A stretch of 64,000 bases of DNA from Clostridia bacterium (GTDB lineage Bacteria; Bacillota_A; Clostridia; Christensenellales; Aristaeellaceae). A program made the position numbers and the translations under genes. The DNA is taken from the NCBI GenBank assembly GCA_017481065.1, contig JAFUPT010000101.1:35510-99509 (forward strand), written 5' to 3'. Positions 49,060-58,037 of this stretch are shown here, one piece after another. The notes below the pieces were generated by a model. That model worked only from the letters and a program-made list of their open reading frames with translations. It had not been told where the DNA came from and made no database searches. Position 1 is the stretch's first letter. Each line of letters opens with the position of its first letter.

Positions 49060-50019
49060 TCAGAACAAATCAAACAGGTTCATCTGCTCGGACTGGCTGT
49101 TGCGCCAGTGCCGGTCGAGGGAATCAAAATCCATCTCAGTGATATTTGCTGCGGGAATCGCGCCGCGGGCAATCAGGCTGCGGGTATTGGTATGGCCGGT
49201 CCAAGCATAAATCCAATCGCAGTAGCGGTTGCGGATGGCGTCGGTCTCGCCGCGCTTGCCATCGGTATTGAACACAAAGGCCGCCTCCGCCAGGGAAAAA
49301 ATCATCTTGTTCCGGGCAATGGCGTGGGTCACGGTAAACAGTGCTTCCGGGTGCTCCAGGGAAATCACCGCCGCCCGCTCCATCATCAGAAGTTCGGCGA
49401 TGCCATCCTCATGGATGTGCGCAGCCATATCGCCGCCCAGAACCTCCACCAGCTCGCCGCCGTACTCCAGCACCATGTTCATGGCCACCCGGGAAACGCC
49501 CAGCTCGCCGCCTGTCAGGATCACATAGCCCAGCCGCACGGCGTTGCGCACCAGCGTTTCGATGGCGTCGCGCACCTCCGGCGTGGTCTTCACACCGCTG
49601 ATGCCCATGATCGCCAGCATCGGCTTGCCCAGCAGCGCGGCATTTCCACAGCGGTAAAACACCGGCGGGGCCATATCCTCCATGCGCCGCGTCAACCGCG
49701 CGGGATATTCCCCGTCGTAGCTGGTCACAACCTCAATGCCCTGCCGCAGATAGTTTTCCACCGTGTAGGAGAGCTGCACGCTGCGGTTCAGCAGGGTATA
49801 GATGCGGTATGCCTCCTCCTCGGAGATATCCAGCTTCAGCATCAGGCCGCCGATATCCGTGTTCATCAGCCGGCCGATGTGGTGCAGGCCGCTCTCGTGC
49901 ACCTTTTCCTCCAGCCGCTTGAGCTCAAGGGTGCTGTAAGGGCGCGCGTATTCCTCCCGGTTGGGCGATAGCGCCATGGAAAGCAGCATCGTCACAAACG
50001 CATCATCCGAATAATTCAT
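49060..50019 (-). CDS. DprA/Smf-like SLOG-fold protein, divergent
   Basis: A 319-residue protein. The central Rossmann-like region follows DprA: VVTSYDGEYPARL, PPVFYRCGNAALLGKPMLAI, and later HAIARNKMIFSLAEAAFVF, the HFPRRNRIIAGL equivalent. Conserved features are altered: GSR is GIS, SGLARGID is GGELGVSR, and the YP.E contact motifs are weakened. It may therefore not load RecA as DprA does, or may bind a different ligand, as other SLOG proteins do. The ATG at 50019 has GGGAGG eight bases upstream. It stands alone, convergent with the SNF2 gene. Confidence 0.75.
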   Translation of the reverse strand: MNYSDDAFVTMLLSMALSPNREEYARPYSTLELKRLEEKVHESGLHHIGRLMNTDIGGLMLKLDISEEEAYRIYTLLNRSVQLSYTVENYLRQGIEVVTSYDGEYPARLTRRMEDMAPPVFYRCGNAALLGKPMLAIMGISGVKTTPEVRDAIETLVRNAVRLGYVILTGGELGVSRVAMNMVLEYGGELVEVLGGDMAAHIHEDGIAELLMMERAAVISLEHPEALFTVTHAIARNKMIFSLAEAAFVFNTDGKRGETDAIRNRYCDWIYAWTGHTNTRSLIARGAIPAANITEMDFDSLDRHWRNSQSEQMNLFDLF

Positions 50020-50100
50020 TTTCGCGCCTCCCTTCATCCAATGTAACAATTATACCACATCCCGCCCGCTTTGCCTAGCCGGATTTTTTCGCAGAAAGCC

Positions 50101-50787
50101 CTACTCCATATGCTTTTTCAGCGTCCCAAGCGCCTTCTTTTCAATCCGCGATACATAGCTCCTCGATATTCCCAGCAGCTTCGCCACCTCATGCTGGGCA
50201 TGGAAAACCCCATCCTCCAAGCCGTAACGCAGGCGTATGACCCGGGCCTCCCGTTCATCCAGCACCCGGTCGATCAGCTGCAGAGCGATGCCGGAATCAA
50301 TCCGCGTGGATACTTCATCCGGCACCATGTCCTTATCCGTGCCCAGCAGTTCCGTCAGCTGCAGCTCGTTTCCTTCCTTATCAAAGCCTACGCTGTCGCC
50401 CATGGACACCGTATTTTTCATCTTTTTATTGGCGCGCAGGTGCATCAAAATCTCGTTCTCGATGCAGCGGCTGGCGTAGGTAGTCAGCTTCCCGGCTTCC
50501 GGCTTGAAGGTATGTACCGCCTTGATCAATCCAATCGAGCCGATGGAAATCAAATCATCGCTGTCGCATCCGCTTCCGGCGTATTTCTTCGTGATGTGCG
50601 CCACCAGCCGCAGGTTGTGTTCGATCAGCTTATCCCGTGCGTGGCCATCGCCGCTCAGCATTTTCTCCACCAGCTCCGCCTCTTCCTCCGGAAGCAGTGG
50701 TTTCGGAAAGGAACTCTTCGCCGATAGATGCAATATCAGCGCCCATGCGCTCTCCGCCAAATACAAAAGCGCCTCTTCAATAAACAT
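50101..50787 (-). CDS. sigK: RNA polymerase sigma-K factor (sporulation, mother cell)
   Basis: A 228-residue sigma-70 family factor matching SigK. The N-terminal 20-30 residues (MFIEEALLYLAESAWALILH) look like the hydrophobic pro-sequence that keeps pro-sigma-K inactive until SpoIVFB cleavage, and region 2 is RDKLIEHNLRLVAHITKKYA. DLISIGSIGLIKAVHTF and ISRSYVSRIEKKALGTL are other signatures. The gene is continuous, with no skin element in it. The start at 50787 has AGGAGG eight bases upstream; a longer reading extends into repeat copy C. An imperfect sigma-E-like -10 (AATACACT) precedes it. Confidence 0.94.
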   Translation of the reverse strand: MFIEEALLYLAESAWALILHLSAKSSFPKPLLPEEEAELVEKMLSGDGHARDKLIEHNLRLVAHITKKYAGSGCDSDDLISIGSIGLIKAVHTFKPEAGKLTTYASRCIENEILMHLRANKKMKNTVSMGDSVGFDKEGNELQLTELLGTDKDMVPDEVSTRIDSGIALQLIDRVLDEREARVIRLRYGLEDGVFHAQHEVAKLLGISRSYVSRIEKKALGTLKKHME

Positions 50788-50867
50788 AGGGCCTTCCTCC
50801 TTTTGGGAAGTCTGCCCTATCAGTGTATTCCGCGGTAGATTTTCTGTGCATGTCCAAGGAAGATACG

Positions 50868-51047
50868 CAGGGGACGCCGTCCCCTGAAACCCCTGCCGGG
50901 GCTCCACCAAAGGGCGTGACCCCTTTTTGGAACCCCCACAAAAAAAGGCACGCAATGCGTGCCTTTTTATGGGATTCTTAAGGGACAATGTCCCTTAAGC
51001 AGGGTGCAGGGACAGCGTCCCTGTCAGAGCCTGGGGCAGAACCCCAG
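50868..51047. repeat. Palindrome-rich intergenic repeat, copy C (paired inverted modules)
   Basis: Left module: CAGGGGACGC-CGTCCCCTG hairpin (50868-50886), GAAACCCCTGCCGGGG, AAAGGGCGTGACCCCTTT, GGAACCCCCAC. Core: terminator at 50938-50967. Right module, inverted: CTTAAGGGA/TCCCTTAAG (50977-50999), AGGGTGCAGGGACAGC, CTGGGG/CCCCAG (51031-51047). Modules match copies A and B. Confidence 0.7.
50938..50967 (-). terminator. Terminator within repeat copy C, after mltG
   Basis: AAAAAGGCACGCA and TGCGTGCCTTTTT form a 13-bp stem with strong T-runs on both strands. It lies about 100 bases downstream of the mltG stop codon, so it can end the rnj-ylbF-mltG transcript before sigK. Confidence 0.85.
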
Positions 51048-51063
51048 AGTCCTCATCCACCCC

Positions 51064-52347
51064 TCACTGCGCCACCGTGCTGCGCATGGCATCGTACTCA
51101 GCCCACATCTGCTGGTACTTCGCCACGTTCTGATCGTGCTCCTCGCGGGTGATTGCAAACGCCAGATCGCCGGTTTTGGGATCGGTCGCGCAGAAGTACA
51201 TATAGCCCTGCTCGATAAAATCCATATTCGGCTGCATCGCCGCCTGCAATGCCGCGGTAGAGGGATTGCAGATCGGGCCCACGGGCAGCGCAGGCACCAC
51301 ATAGGTGTTGTACAGGTTCTGGTCGGTCAATTCCTCCTGGCTGAGGATGTAGTGGGACAGGCCGAAGGTATAAGTGGCCGTCGGATCGCTCTCCAGCTTC
51401 CAGCCCAGCCGCAGGCGGTTGTGGAACACGGCGGAAACCCTGGCATAATCCTCGGTCTTGGCCGCCTCACGCTCGATCATGGAAGCCAGCGTGATCAGCT
51501 GGTCCATGGAAAGACCGCTGTCGTAGGTCTCCACTGCGGTATAAACGCCGTTTTCATCCACCTGGTAGCGCATTTCATCCGCATAATATACCCGGTCGAT
51601 CACGGTGTTGTGCTGGTCCAGCAGGGTGGCGATGATGCTCTCCGCCGATGCGGACTTGAAGATGCGGTAGGTATCCGGGGCAAGGTAGCCCTCGAGGGCA
51701 TATTTCCTGCCCTCCAGCGTTCCCGCATCCTGCGCGCTCTTCAACGCATAGGAATCCGCCACGAAGCGGTCCACATCGTTGCACAGCGCAAGGAATTCCT
51801 CGGCAGTATCGATCGCTCCCTCTTTGACCAGGTAATCCGCGATATCCTCGCAGGTCCAGCCCGGCACGATGGTGATGGTGCGCTCGTTGGTCTGGCTGCC
51901 GCTGGTCAATTCCTCCACAATCTGCTGCACAGTCATGGACGGTGAAAGTTCAAAGCTGCCGTAGCTCAGCTTGGCAGTCAGTCCCTCCAGCTGGATCAGG
52001 TATTTGAAAACCGATCCGTTTTGAACCAAATTCTGCTGCTCCAGCTTGCTGCCGATGGCCGTTACCGATTCGCCGGATTCGATCACAAAGGTCTGCAAAT
52101 TCGCATCCTGCTTGTCCACCGGGCCGAGGAAGCCATCATAAATCTTGTTGTAGCCGAAGTTTACCATGCCCACCACAATCAGCAGGCTGCACAGGAAGAT
52201 CAAAACCGGGCGCAGAATCTTCCAAAGCCATGCATACCAAAACAGACCGTACTCACGATCCTCATGCAGGGTTTTGATATTGTATCTCTCGGTGTGCACC
52301 GCGTGGCGCTTCACCGCGCGGCGTCCGCGCCGCTTTTTATCCGCCAT
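51064..52347 (-). CDS. mltG: Endolytic murein transglycosylase MltG
   Basis: A 427-residue membrane-anchored YceG-family enzyme. After a basic N-terminal tail, residues about 42-62 form the anchor helix. A LysM-like region (VIESGESVTAIGSKLEQQNL) precedes the catalytic domain with LEGYLAPDTYRI, LASMIEREAAKTEDYARVSA (catalytic Glu in IEREA) and YNTYVVPALPVGPICNPSTAALQAA. It cuts nascent glycan strands and sets their length. The ATG at 52347 has GGAGG seven bases upstream; it begins 14 bases after the ylbF-like stop. Confidence 0.94.
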   Translation of the reverse strand: MADKKRRGRRAVKRHAVHTERYNIKTLHEDREYGLFWYAWLWKILRPVLIFLCSLLIVVGMVNFGYNKIYDGFLGPVDKQDANLQTFVIESGESVTAIGSKLEQQNLVQNGSVFKYLIQLEGLTAKLSYGSFELSPSMTVQQIVEELTSGSQTNERTITIVPGWTCEDIADYLVKEGAIDTAEEFLALCNDVDRFVADSYALKSAQDAGTLEGRKYALEGYLAPDTYRIFKSASAESIIATLLDQHNTVIDRVYYADEMRYQVDENGVYTAVETYDSGLSMDQLITLASMIEREAAKTEDYARVSAVFHNRLRLGWKLESDPTATYTFGLSHYILSQEELTDQNLYNTYVVPALPVGPICNPSTAALQAAMQPNMDFIEQGYMYFCATDPKTGDLAFAITREEHDQNVAKYQQMWAEYDAMRSTVAQ

Positions 52348-52360
52348 GGTTTGTCCTCCG

Positions 52361-52711
52361 TCATCCCTGGGCAAGCATATCCAGATCCACGCCCGCCACA
52401 TCGGCCAGGATCTTGAAGATATCCGTCAGCATCCTCTGGAAGCGGAATTCCGCCATCAGATAGCTGCTCACATCCGGGTTGAACTGCAGAAGCGTGCCGA
52501 TCTGCTGCAAGCGCTGCAGGTCATCCTGGGGCATGCTGCCGCCGGAAGCCATCGTGGCCTGCAGGCGGAACTGCAGCTTCTTGTATTCATCCAGCAGCGC
52601 CTTATTGGTGGCGTCCTCATAGGCCACTTCCTTCAGCCTGCTGTATTCCCGGTATTCTTCGCTCTCCTTTAAGGATTTTGCAAGTGCGTGTGCCTGGTCG
52701 TAGGGGTTCAT
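52361..52711 (-). CDS. YlbF/YmcA-family protein (DUF964)
   Basis: A 116-residue helical protein with the YlbF layout, ALAKSLKESEEYREYSRLKE at the start. Bacillus YlbF and YmcA form the Y-complex that associates with RNase Y and affects mRNA processing, competence and sporulation. The neighbouring gene encodes RNase J, so an RNA-processing link is plausible. It begins 14 bases after the RNase J stop codon and ends 13 bases before mltG. Confidence 0.87.
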   Translation of the reverse strand: MNPYDQAHALAKSLKESEEYREYSRLKEVAYEDATNKALLDEYKKLQFRLQATMASGGSMPQDDLQRLQQIGTLLQFNPDVSSYLMAEFRFQRMLTDIFKILADVAGVDLDMLAQG

Positions 52712-52724
52712 GCTTGTCCTCCGA

Positions 52725-54398
52725 TTAAATCTCTACGATGATCGGCATGATCATCGGGTTTCGCTTGATGGTATCATAGATGTAGTGCTGCACCGATTCG
52801 CGCACATCATTCTTCAAATGGTTCCATTCGGAAGAATCGATGGGGCCGAAGGCCTCGATGGCCCGGCTGGCGGCGCCGCGGGCGCCTTCGATCAGCTCGT
52901 CCGCCTCGCGCATGTACACAAAACCGCGGCTGATGATGTCCGGCCCGGAAACCACGCTGCCGAGGTCATGGTCCACGCCCATTACGACGATCAGCAGGCC
53001 ATCCTCCGCCAGATGCTTCCTGTCGCGGAGCACAACCGCGCCCACATCGCCCACGCCCAGTCCGTCGATCAGCACGGAGCCGTTGGCCACCACGCCGGTC
53101 ACATCCAGGCTGTTTTCATCCATTTCGATCACATCGCCGATCTCCGCAATCACCACATTGTCCCCAGGCATGCCCAGGTTTTTCGCCAGCTCGGCATGGT
53201 GGTGCAGGTGGCGGTATTCGCCGTGCACGGGAATGAAATATTTCGGCTTGAGCAGCGTGTGCATCAGCTTCAGCTCCTCCTGGCGGGCATGTCCGGAAAC
53301 ATGCACCTCCGCCAGGGATTCGTAAATCACATCGCAGCCGATCCTGAACAGCTGGTTGATCACCCGGGAGATGGATTTTTCATTGCCCGGAATCGGGGAA
53401 GCGGAGAGGATTACCATGTCGCTCTCCCGCAGCTCCATCTTCCGGTGCTCGGCAAAGGCCATGCGGGAAAGGCCGCTCATGGGCTCGCCCTGGCTGCCGG
53501 TGGTGATCACGGTGATCTTATCGTCCGGGTAGCGGTCCAGCTCGTCCACGGTAATCAGGCTGTCCTCAGGAATTTTCAGGTATCCCAAATACATGGAAAC
53601 CTTGGAAATATTCACCATGCTCCTGCCAATCAGGCACACCTTGCGCCCAAACTGCACCGAGGATTCAATTACCGACTGGATGCGGTACACATTGCTGGCA
53701 AACATCGCGATGATCACGCGCCCGGGCGCCTTCTCAAACAGGTTTTTAAAGGTCTCGCCCACCTTGCGCTCCGACATGGTGGTGCCCGGCCGCTCCACAT
53801 TCGTGGAATCCGCCATCAGCGCAAGAACGCCCTTGTTGCCGATTTCCGCGATGCGGCCCAAATCAATGGGCTCGCCCGCCAGGGGGGTAAAGTCCACCTT
53901 AAAGTCGCCGGTGTGGAAAACCACGCCCGCAGGGGTGGTGATCGCCAGCGCGCATGCGCCCGCGATGGAATGGTTCACGCGCACAAATTCCACCTTGAAT
54001 GCGCCCGCCTCGATCACATCTCCCGGCTCCACCTCATGAAGCTCGGCAACGCCGGTGAGCCGGTGCTCCTTCAGCTTGTGCTCGCACAGCGCCAAGGTAA
54101 GCCGCGTTCCATACATGGGCGCGGGCAGCTTGCGCACGATATAAGGCACCGCGCCGATGTGGTCCTCGTGGCCGTGGGTAAAGAAGTAACCGCGGAGCTT
54201 GTGCTGGTTCTTTTCAAGGTAGGTAACATCCGGAATCACCAGGTCCACGCCGGGCATATCTTCGCGGGGGAAAATGGAGCCCAGATCCACCACGATGATA
54301 TCATCCATATATTCAAATACCGTCAGGTTCTTGCCAATTTCGCCCAAACCGCCCAGTGGGATGATCTGGAGCCGGGGATTTTTGTTTTTTCTTGCCAC
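52725..54398 (-). CDS. rnj: Ribonuclease J
   Basis: A 557-residue metallo-beta-lactamase/beta-CASP RNase of standard length. The zinc-binding motif is FFTHGHEDHIGAVPYI, followed by VRVNHSIAGACAL, VFHTGDFKVDF and VHVSGHARQEELKLM (beta-CASP motifs). It degrades and processes RNA 5' to 3' and internally. I start at the GTG at 54398, which is six bases after AGGAGG; the ATG two codons upstream has no spacing from that SD. It leads the rnj-ylbF-mltG transcription unit. Confidence 0.95.
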   Translation of the reverse strand: MARKNKNPRLQIIPLGGLGEIGKNLTVFEYMDDIIVVDLGSIFPREDMPGVDLVIPDVTYLEKNQHKLRGYFFTHGHEDHIGAVPYIVRKLPAPMYGTRLTLALCEHKLKEHRLTGVAELHEVEPGDVIEAGAFKVEFVRVNHSIAGACALAITTPAGVVFHTGDFKVDFTPLAGEPIDLGRIAEIGNKGVLALMADSTNVERPGTTMSERKVGETFKNLFEKAPGRVIIAMFASNVYRIQSVIESSVQFGRKVCLIGRSMVNISKVSMYLGYLKIPEDSLITVDELDRYPDDKITVITTGSQGEPMSGLSRMAFAEHRKMELRESDMVILSASPIPGNEKSISRVINQLFRIGCDVIYESLAEVHVSGHARQEELKLMHTLLKPKYFIPVHGEYRHLHHHAELAKNLGMPGDNVVIAEIGDVIEMDENSLDVTGVVANGSVLIDGLGVGDVGAVVLRDRKHLAEDGLLIVVMGVDHDLGSVVSGPDIISRGFVYMREADELIEGARGAASRAIEAFGPIDSSEWNHLKNDVRESVQHYIYDTIKRNPMIMPIIVEI

Positions 54399-54478
54399 GC
54401 GCATCCTCCTTTTATGTAAAATATATATCTTATCAACTTCCGTCAAGACTGCCCGGAAGCGAAAAAAACAAATAATAC

Positions 54479-54497
54479 AGTACAGCAAACCTGTACT
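54479..54497 (-). terminator. Candidate terminator after the MrfA-type helicase gene
   Basis: AGTACAG (54479-54485) pairs with CTGTACT (54491-54497). On the minus strand the hairpin is followed by GTATTATTTG-TTTTTTT. It is about 100 bases after the helicase stop and just upstream of the RNase J leader. Confidence 0.6.
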
Positions 54498-54595
54498 CTT
54501 TCAGTATAACACATTTCGCTGCAATTCTATACAGCATCCAAGATTTAACCTGAATACTTCAGGCTTCATTTTTTCATCATCAATTGATTTAGACG

Positions 54596-56872
54596 TTATT
54601 TTCTGCCATTCGGTTCCAGCAAGCGGTTCAAAATCTGGATCAGGGTAAACTTCGCCCCATGGCCCGCAGCCGCGCCCACGCAACCCGGGCATCCATCCAC
54701 GCATTTGCAGCCCAGCAGCAGCTCCCGCGCGCGCATCAAAAGCTCCTTATCCATCTCATACACCCTGTCGGACAGGCCGATGCCGCCGGGCAACGAATCG
54801 TAGAGATAGATCGTAGGCTTGCCTGTGAAGGTATCCTTCACATGGTAAACCACGGAAATATCCTGTGGCGCGCACATCAGGTGCATGGGGGCGATGTGGC
54901 GAATCAAATGCGCCAGGCCCACCATGGCGTTCTTCATGGGTTCCTTTTCAAATTCAGTTTCCAGGTTTTCAGGCAGGGTCCACCAGCAGGCGGTGGTCTG
55001 CATCTCCAGCTCCGGCAGGGTCACCGGACCCCAGCCCAAATTTTCATGGGTATCAAAGCGTATCTTCTTAAAGAGGGTCACGATGCTGCTCACCAGCACC
55101 TCGCCCCGGGCGCGCACAATCGCACCGCTTTCATCATTTTCAAATTCATCCAGCACCTTGAGGCTGGTGGTGAGGTCCGAATCGGTGTAGTAGCCCACGT
55201 TCACTTCGCGCACATAGGCCTTCTTATCCTCAAAATCCAGCTCCTCCACCTGGAACTGCCGCCCTTCGTGCATGTAAATGGCGTACTGGTGCAAAAGCAT
55301 CGGTACGGTAAAGCGGTCCATCTCGCCGATCACCTTGTGCTTCTTGGGATCGGAAATATCCACGATCACGAAATTCTGGTCGGAAGCGCTCCTGAGATTC
55401 ACACCCGCCTGGGGGAATTCCTCCGCCATCCAATAGTAACGGCCGGAAACCCGGCGCAGGATGCTCTCATCCTCCAGATAGGAAAGCAATTCCGGCGTAT
55501 CCTCCAGCCCGGCAAATTCCTCGCCCTCCATGAAGGGCAGCTCGTATGCCGCGCACTTTACATGGTTCAGCAGGATATACAGATTGTCCGGGTTGATCAG
55601 CGCGCACTCCGGCGACTGTTCGTAGAAATACTCGGGATGCTGGATGATATACTGGTCCAGCGGCCCGCTGCTCGCCACAACGATCAGCAGGCTCACGCTG
55701 CCGCGGCGGCCGGCTCTTCCCGCCTGCTGCCATGTGCTGGCGATGGTTCCCGGATAGCCGCAGAGCACGCAGGCGTCCAGCTGGCCGATGTCGATGCCCA
55801 GCTCCAGCGCATTCGTGGAAACCACGCTCATCACATTGCCTGCCCGCAGCTCGCGCTCAATCTCCCGCCTCTGGGTGGGCAGATAGCCGCCGCGGTAGCC
55901 GCGCACCTTGCCCGCGTTCCCGAGGGGATCGCGCACCAAATCCTTCAAATAGCGCACGAGAACTTCCACTGTCAGCCTTGACCGGCCGAAAATAATGCTC
56001 TGCACTCCCGCCCGCAGCAGCGAAGATGCGATCTTCCGCGTCTCCTGTATGCTGCCTGCACGAATGCCCAGCTGGGCGTTTACCACAGGCGGGTTGTAAA
56101 ACACCACATTCCTCTCCCCCGCTGGCGCGCCGTTTTCATCCACCAGCTCCATCTGCTTGCCGGTCATGCGCTCGGCCAGCTCCTTCGGATTCTGGATCGT
56201 CGCGCTGCAGCAGATGAACACCGGGTTCGATCCGTAGAAGGCGCATATGCGCTTGAGCCTGCGGATCACATTGGCAAGGTTCGATCCGAACACGCCCCGG
56301 TAGGCATGGATTTCATCGATCACCACATAGCGAAGGTTTTCAAACAGCTTGATCCACTTGGCGTGGTGCGGCAGTATCCCCTGGTGCAGCATATCCGGAT
56401 TTGTCACCACCACATGCCCCGCCTGCCGGATTGCCGTGCGGGCGGTGGCGGGGGTATCGCCGTCGTAGGTGTAGGCCTTGATCGGGCATTCGATGCTCTC
56501 GATCATTGAATATAGCTCCGCAGACTGATCGGCGGACAGGGCCTTCGTGGGAAACAGGTAGAGCGCCCGGGCGGATTCATCCTTCAAAATGGCGTTGAGC
56601 ACCGGAACATTGTAGCAGAGGGTCTTGCCGGAAGCGGTGGGCGTCACCACAACCAAATCCTTCCCATCGATGGCATAGCGGATGGCCTGTGCCTGGTGGA
56701 TGTAGGGCCTTTCAATACCCTTCTTTTTGAGCGCAGCAAGCACGCCCGGCTCCAAAGAGTCGGGAAAACTTCCATACTTTGCTTCCCGGGCAGGCACGAC
56801 CGACCAGCTGGTCACGTTCTGCATAAAATCCGGGCTGTTTTTCAGATGCTGGATGTACTCCGCTACGGTCAT
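54596..56872 (-). CDS. MrfA/YprA-type superfamily 2 helicase
   Basis: A 758-residue SF2 helicase with a DUF1998 C-terminus. Motif I is VTPTASGKTLCYNVPVLNAI, motif II is VIDEIHAYRGVFGSN, motif III CSATI, motif VI QQAGRAGRRG, and GIDIG lies before it. The C-terminal zinc-type cluster CKCVDGCPGCVG matches MrfA/Hrq1-like proteins, which repair mitomycin-type DNA damage. The MrfB exonuclease gene is not adjacent. It follows thiI by 15 bases in the same direction. Confidence 0.93.
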   Translation of the reverse strand: MTVAEYIQHLKNSPDFMQNVTSWSVVPAREAKYGSFPDSLEPGVLAALKKKGIERPYIHQAQAIRYAIDGKDLVVVTPTASGKTLCYNVPVLNAILKDESARALYLFPTKALSADQSAELYSMIESIECPIKAYTYDGDTPATARTAIRQAGHVVVTNPDMLHQGILPHHAKWIKLFENLRYVVIDEIHAYRGVFGSNLANVIRRLKRICAFYGSNPVFICCSATIQNPKELAERMTGKQMELVDENGAPAGERNVVFYNPPVVNAQLGIRAGSIQETRKIASSLLRAGVQSIIFGRSRLTVEVLVRYLKDLVRDPLGNAGKVRGYRGGYLPTQRREIERELRAGNVMSVVSTNALELGIDIGQLDACVLCGYPGTIASTWQQAGRAGRRGSVSLLIVVASSGPLDQYIIQHPEYFYEQSPECALINPDNLYILLNHVKCAAYELPFMEGEEFAGLEDTPELLSYLEDESILRRVSGRYYWMAEEFPQAGVNLRSASDQNFVIVDISDPKKHKVIGEMDRFTVPMLLHQYAIYMHEGRQFQVEELDFEDKKAYVREVNVGYYTDSDLTTSLKVLDEFENDESGAIVRARGEVLVSSIVTLFKKIRFDTHENLGWGPVTLPELEMQTTACWWTLPENLETEFEKEPMKNAMVGLAHLIRHIAPMHLMCAPQDISVVYHVKDTFTGKPTIYLYDSLPGGIGLSDRVYEMDKELLMRARELLLGCKCVDGCPGCVGAAAGHGAKFTLIQILNRLLEPNGRK

Positions 56873-56887
56873 GGTTTTTCTCCTGGT

Positions 56888-58033
56888 TTAATGAATGATG
56901 ACGAGCTCGGTTCCCTCCACCGCTTCCTTCACCAGCGCTTCAATATCCAGCTTGGATTCGGCCTTGGGCATGGTATCCAGCTTCGGGCGGGTGATGGGAT
57001 GGCGGGGGGTGAACACCGTGCAGCAGTCCTCATAGGGCAGGATGGAGGTTTCATAGGTGCCGATCTTCTGGGCAATTTCCATGATCTCCGTCTTATCCAT
57101 ACCGATCAGCGGGCGCAGCACCGGCATTTCGCACACGGCGTCCGTGCAGCAGATGGCCTCCATGGTCTGGCTGGCAACCTGTCCCAGGCTCTCGCCGGTG
57201 ATCAGCGCCTTCGCGCCGTACTGCTTGGCAATTTCCTGGGCGATGCGCATCATGAAGCGGCGGCCGATTACGGTGGCAAGGCCGTCCGGGCACTTTTCAT
57301 GAATCTCCAACTGGCACTTGGTAAAGGGCACCAGGTATACCCGCATGCCGCTGGAATAATCCGCCAGCTCCTTGGCCAGCTGCATCACCTTGTCCCGGGC
57401 CAGTTCGCCGGTATAGGGCGGGCTCTGGAAGTGGATGGCGCAGCAATGCACGCCGCGCTTCATGATGTTGTAGCCGGCCACCGGGGAATCGATGCCGCCG
57501 GAGAGCAGCAGCGCCGCCTTGCCGCCGGAACCCATGGGCAGGCCACCCACAGCCATGATCTCTTCACAGCAGATGTAGCACTTGTCGCGCACCTCCACCC
57601 GCAGCTTGTGCTGGGGCTCGTGGATATCCACGGTGAGGTTCGAATTGGCTTCGAGGATGCGTCCGCCCAGCTCCGCCGCGAATTCCAGGGAATTCATGGG
57701 GAACTTCTTGTCGCTGCGCTTGCCCAGCACCTTGAAAGTGCCGCGCTTGTCCTTCATCATCTCGATGCAGTGCTCGGCCATTTCATCCAAATCCTTCTCG
57801 CATTCGATGGCGGGGCTCACGGAATAGAGGCCGAAGATCTTGCGCACACGGCGCACGCAATCATCCATATCCTCAATATCGGATACATAAATGCGGGAAT
57901 CGGAAAACCAGACGTGGCCGCCGATGGGCTTCACCGCGCGCTTTACGTTGTCCGTAAGAATCTTTATAAACTTCGGGCGGTTCGCGCCCTTCAAAAATAC
58001 TTCGCCGTAGCGTACCAGCAGAACCTTGCGCAT
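56888..58033 (-). CDS. thiI: tRNA 4-thiouridine synthetase ThiI
   Basis: A 381-residue protein with an N-terminal ferredoxin-like/THUMP region (MRKVLLVRYGEVFLKGANRP) and a PP-loop domain with LLLSGGIDSPVAGYNIM. GESLGQVASQTMEAI and PLIGMDKTEI are conserved ThiI segments. There is no C-terminal rhodanese domain, as in Bacillus, where the sulfur donor is the NifS-like NifZ. A matching desulfurase gene lies directly upstream, with a four-base gap. The ATG at 58033 has AAGGAG eight bases upstream. It makes s4U8 in tRNA and may feed thiazole synthesis. Confidence 0.95.
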   Translation of the reverse strand: MRKVLLVRYGEVFLKGANRPKFIKILTDNVKRAVKPIGGHVWFSDSRIYVSDIEDMDDCVRRVRKIFGLYSVSPAIECEKDLDEMAEHCIEMMKDKRGTFKVLGKRSDKKFPMNSLEFAAELGGRILEANSNLTVDIHEPQHKLRVEVRDKCYICCEEIMAVGGLPMGSGGKAALLLSGGIDSPVAGYNIMKRGVHCCAIHFQSPPYTGELARDKVMQLAKELADYSSGMRVYLVPFTKCQLEIHEKCPDGLATVIGRRFMMRIAQEIAKQYGAKALITGESLGQVASQTMEAICCTDAVCEMPVLRPLIGMDKTEIMEIAQKIGTYETSILPYEDCCTVFTPRHPITRPKLDTMPKAESKLDIEALVKEAVEGTELVIIH

Positions 58034-58037
58034 GGTT

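Noticed and set aside
50788..50988. N-terminal extension of sigK into repeat copy C
   Set aside because: The extension is translated from repeat DNA; a good AGGAGG and an ATG at 50787 give the normal pro-sigma-K length.
48855..51047. CRISPR-like array in the palindromic region
   Set aside because: The repeats are inverted, of unequal size and without regular unique spacers; no cas genes are nearby.
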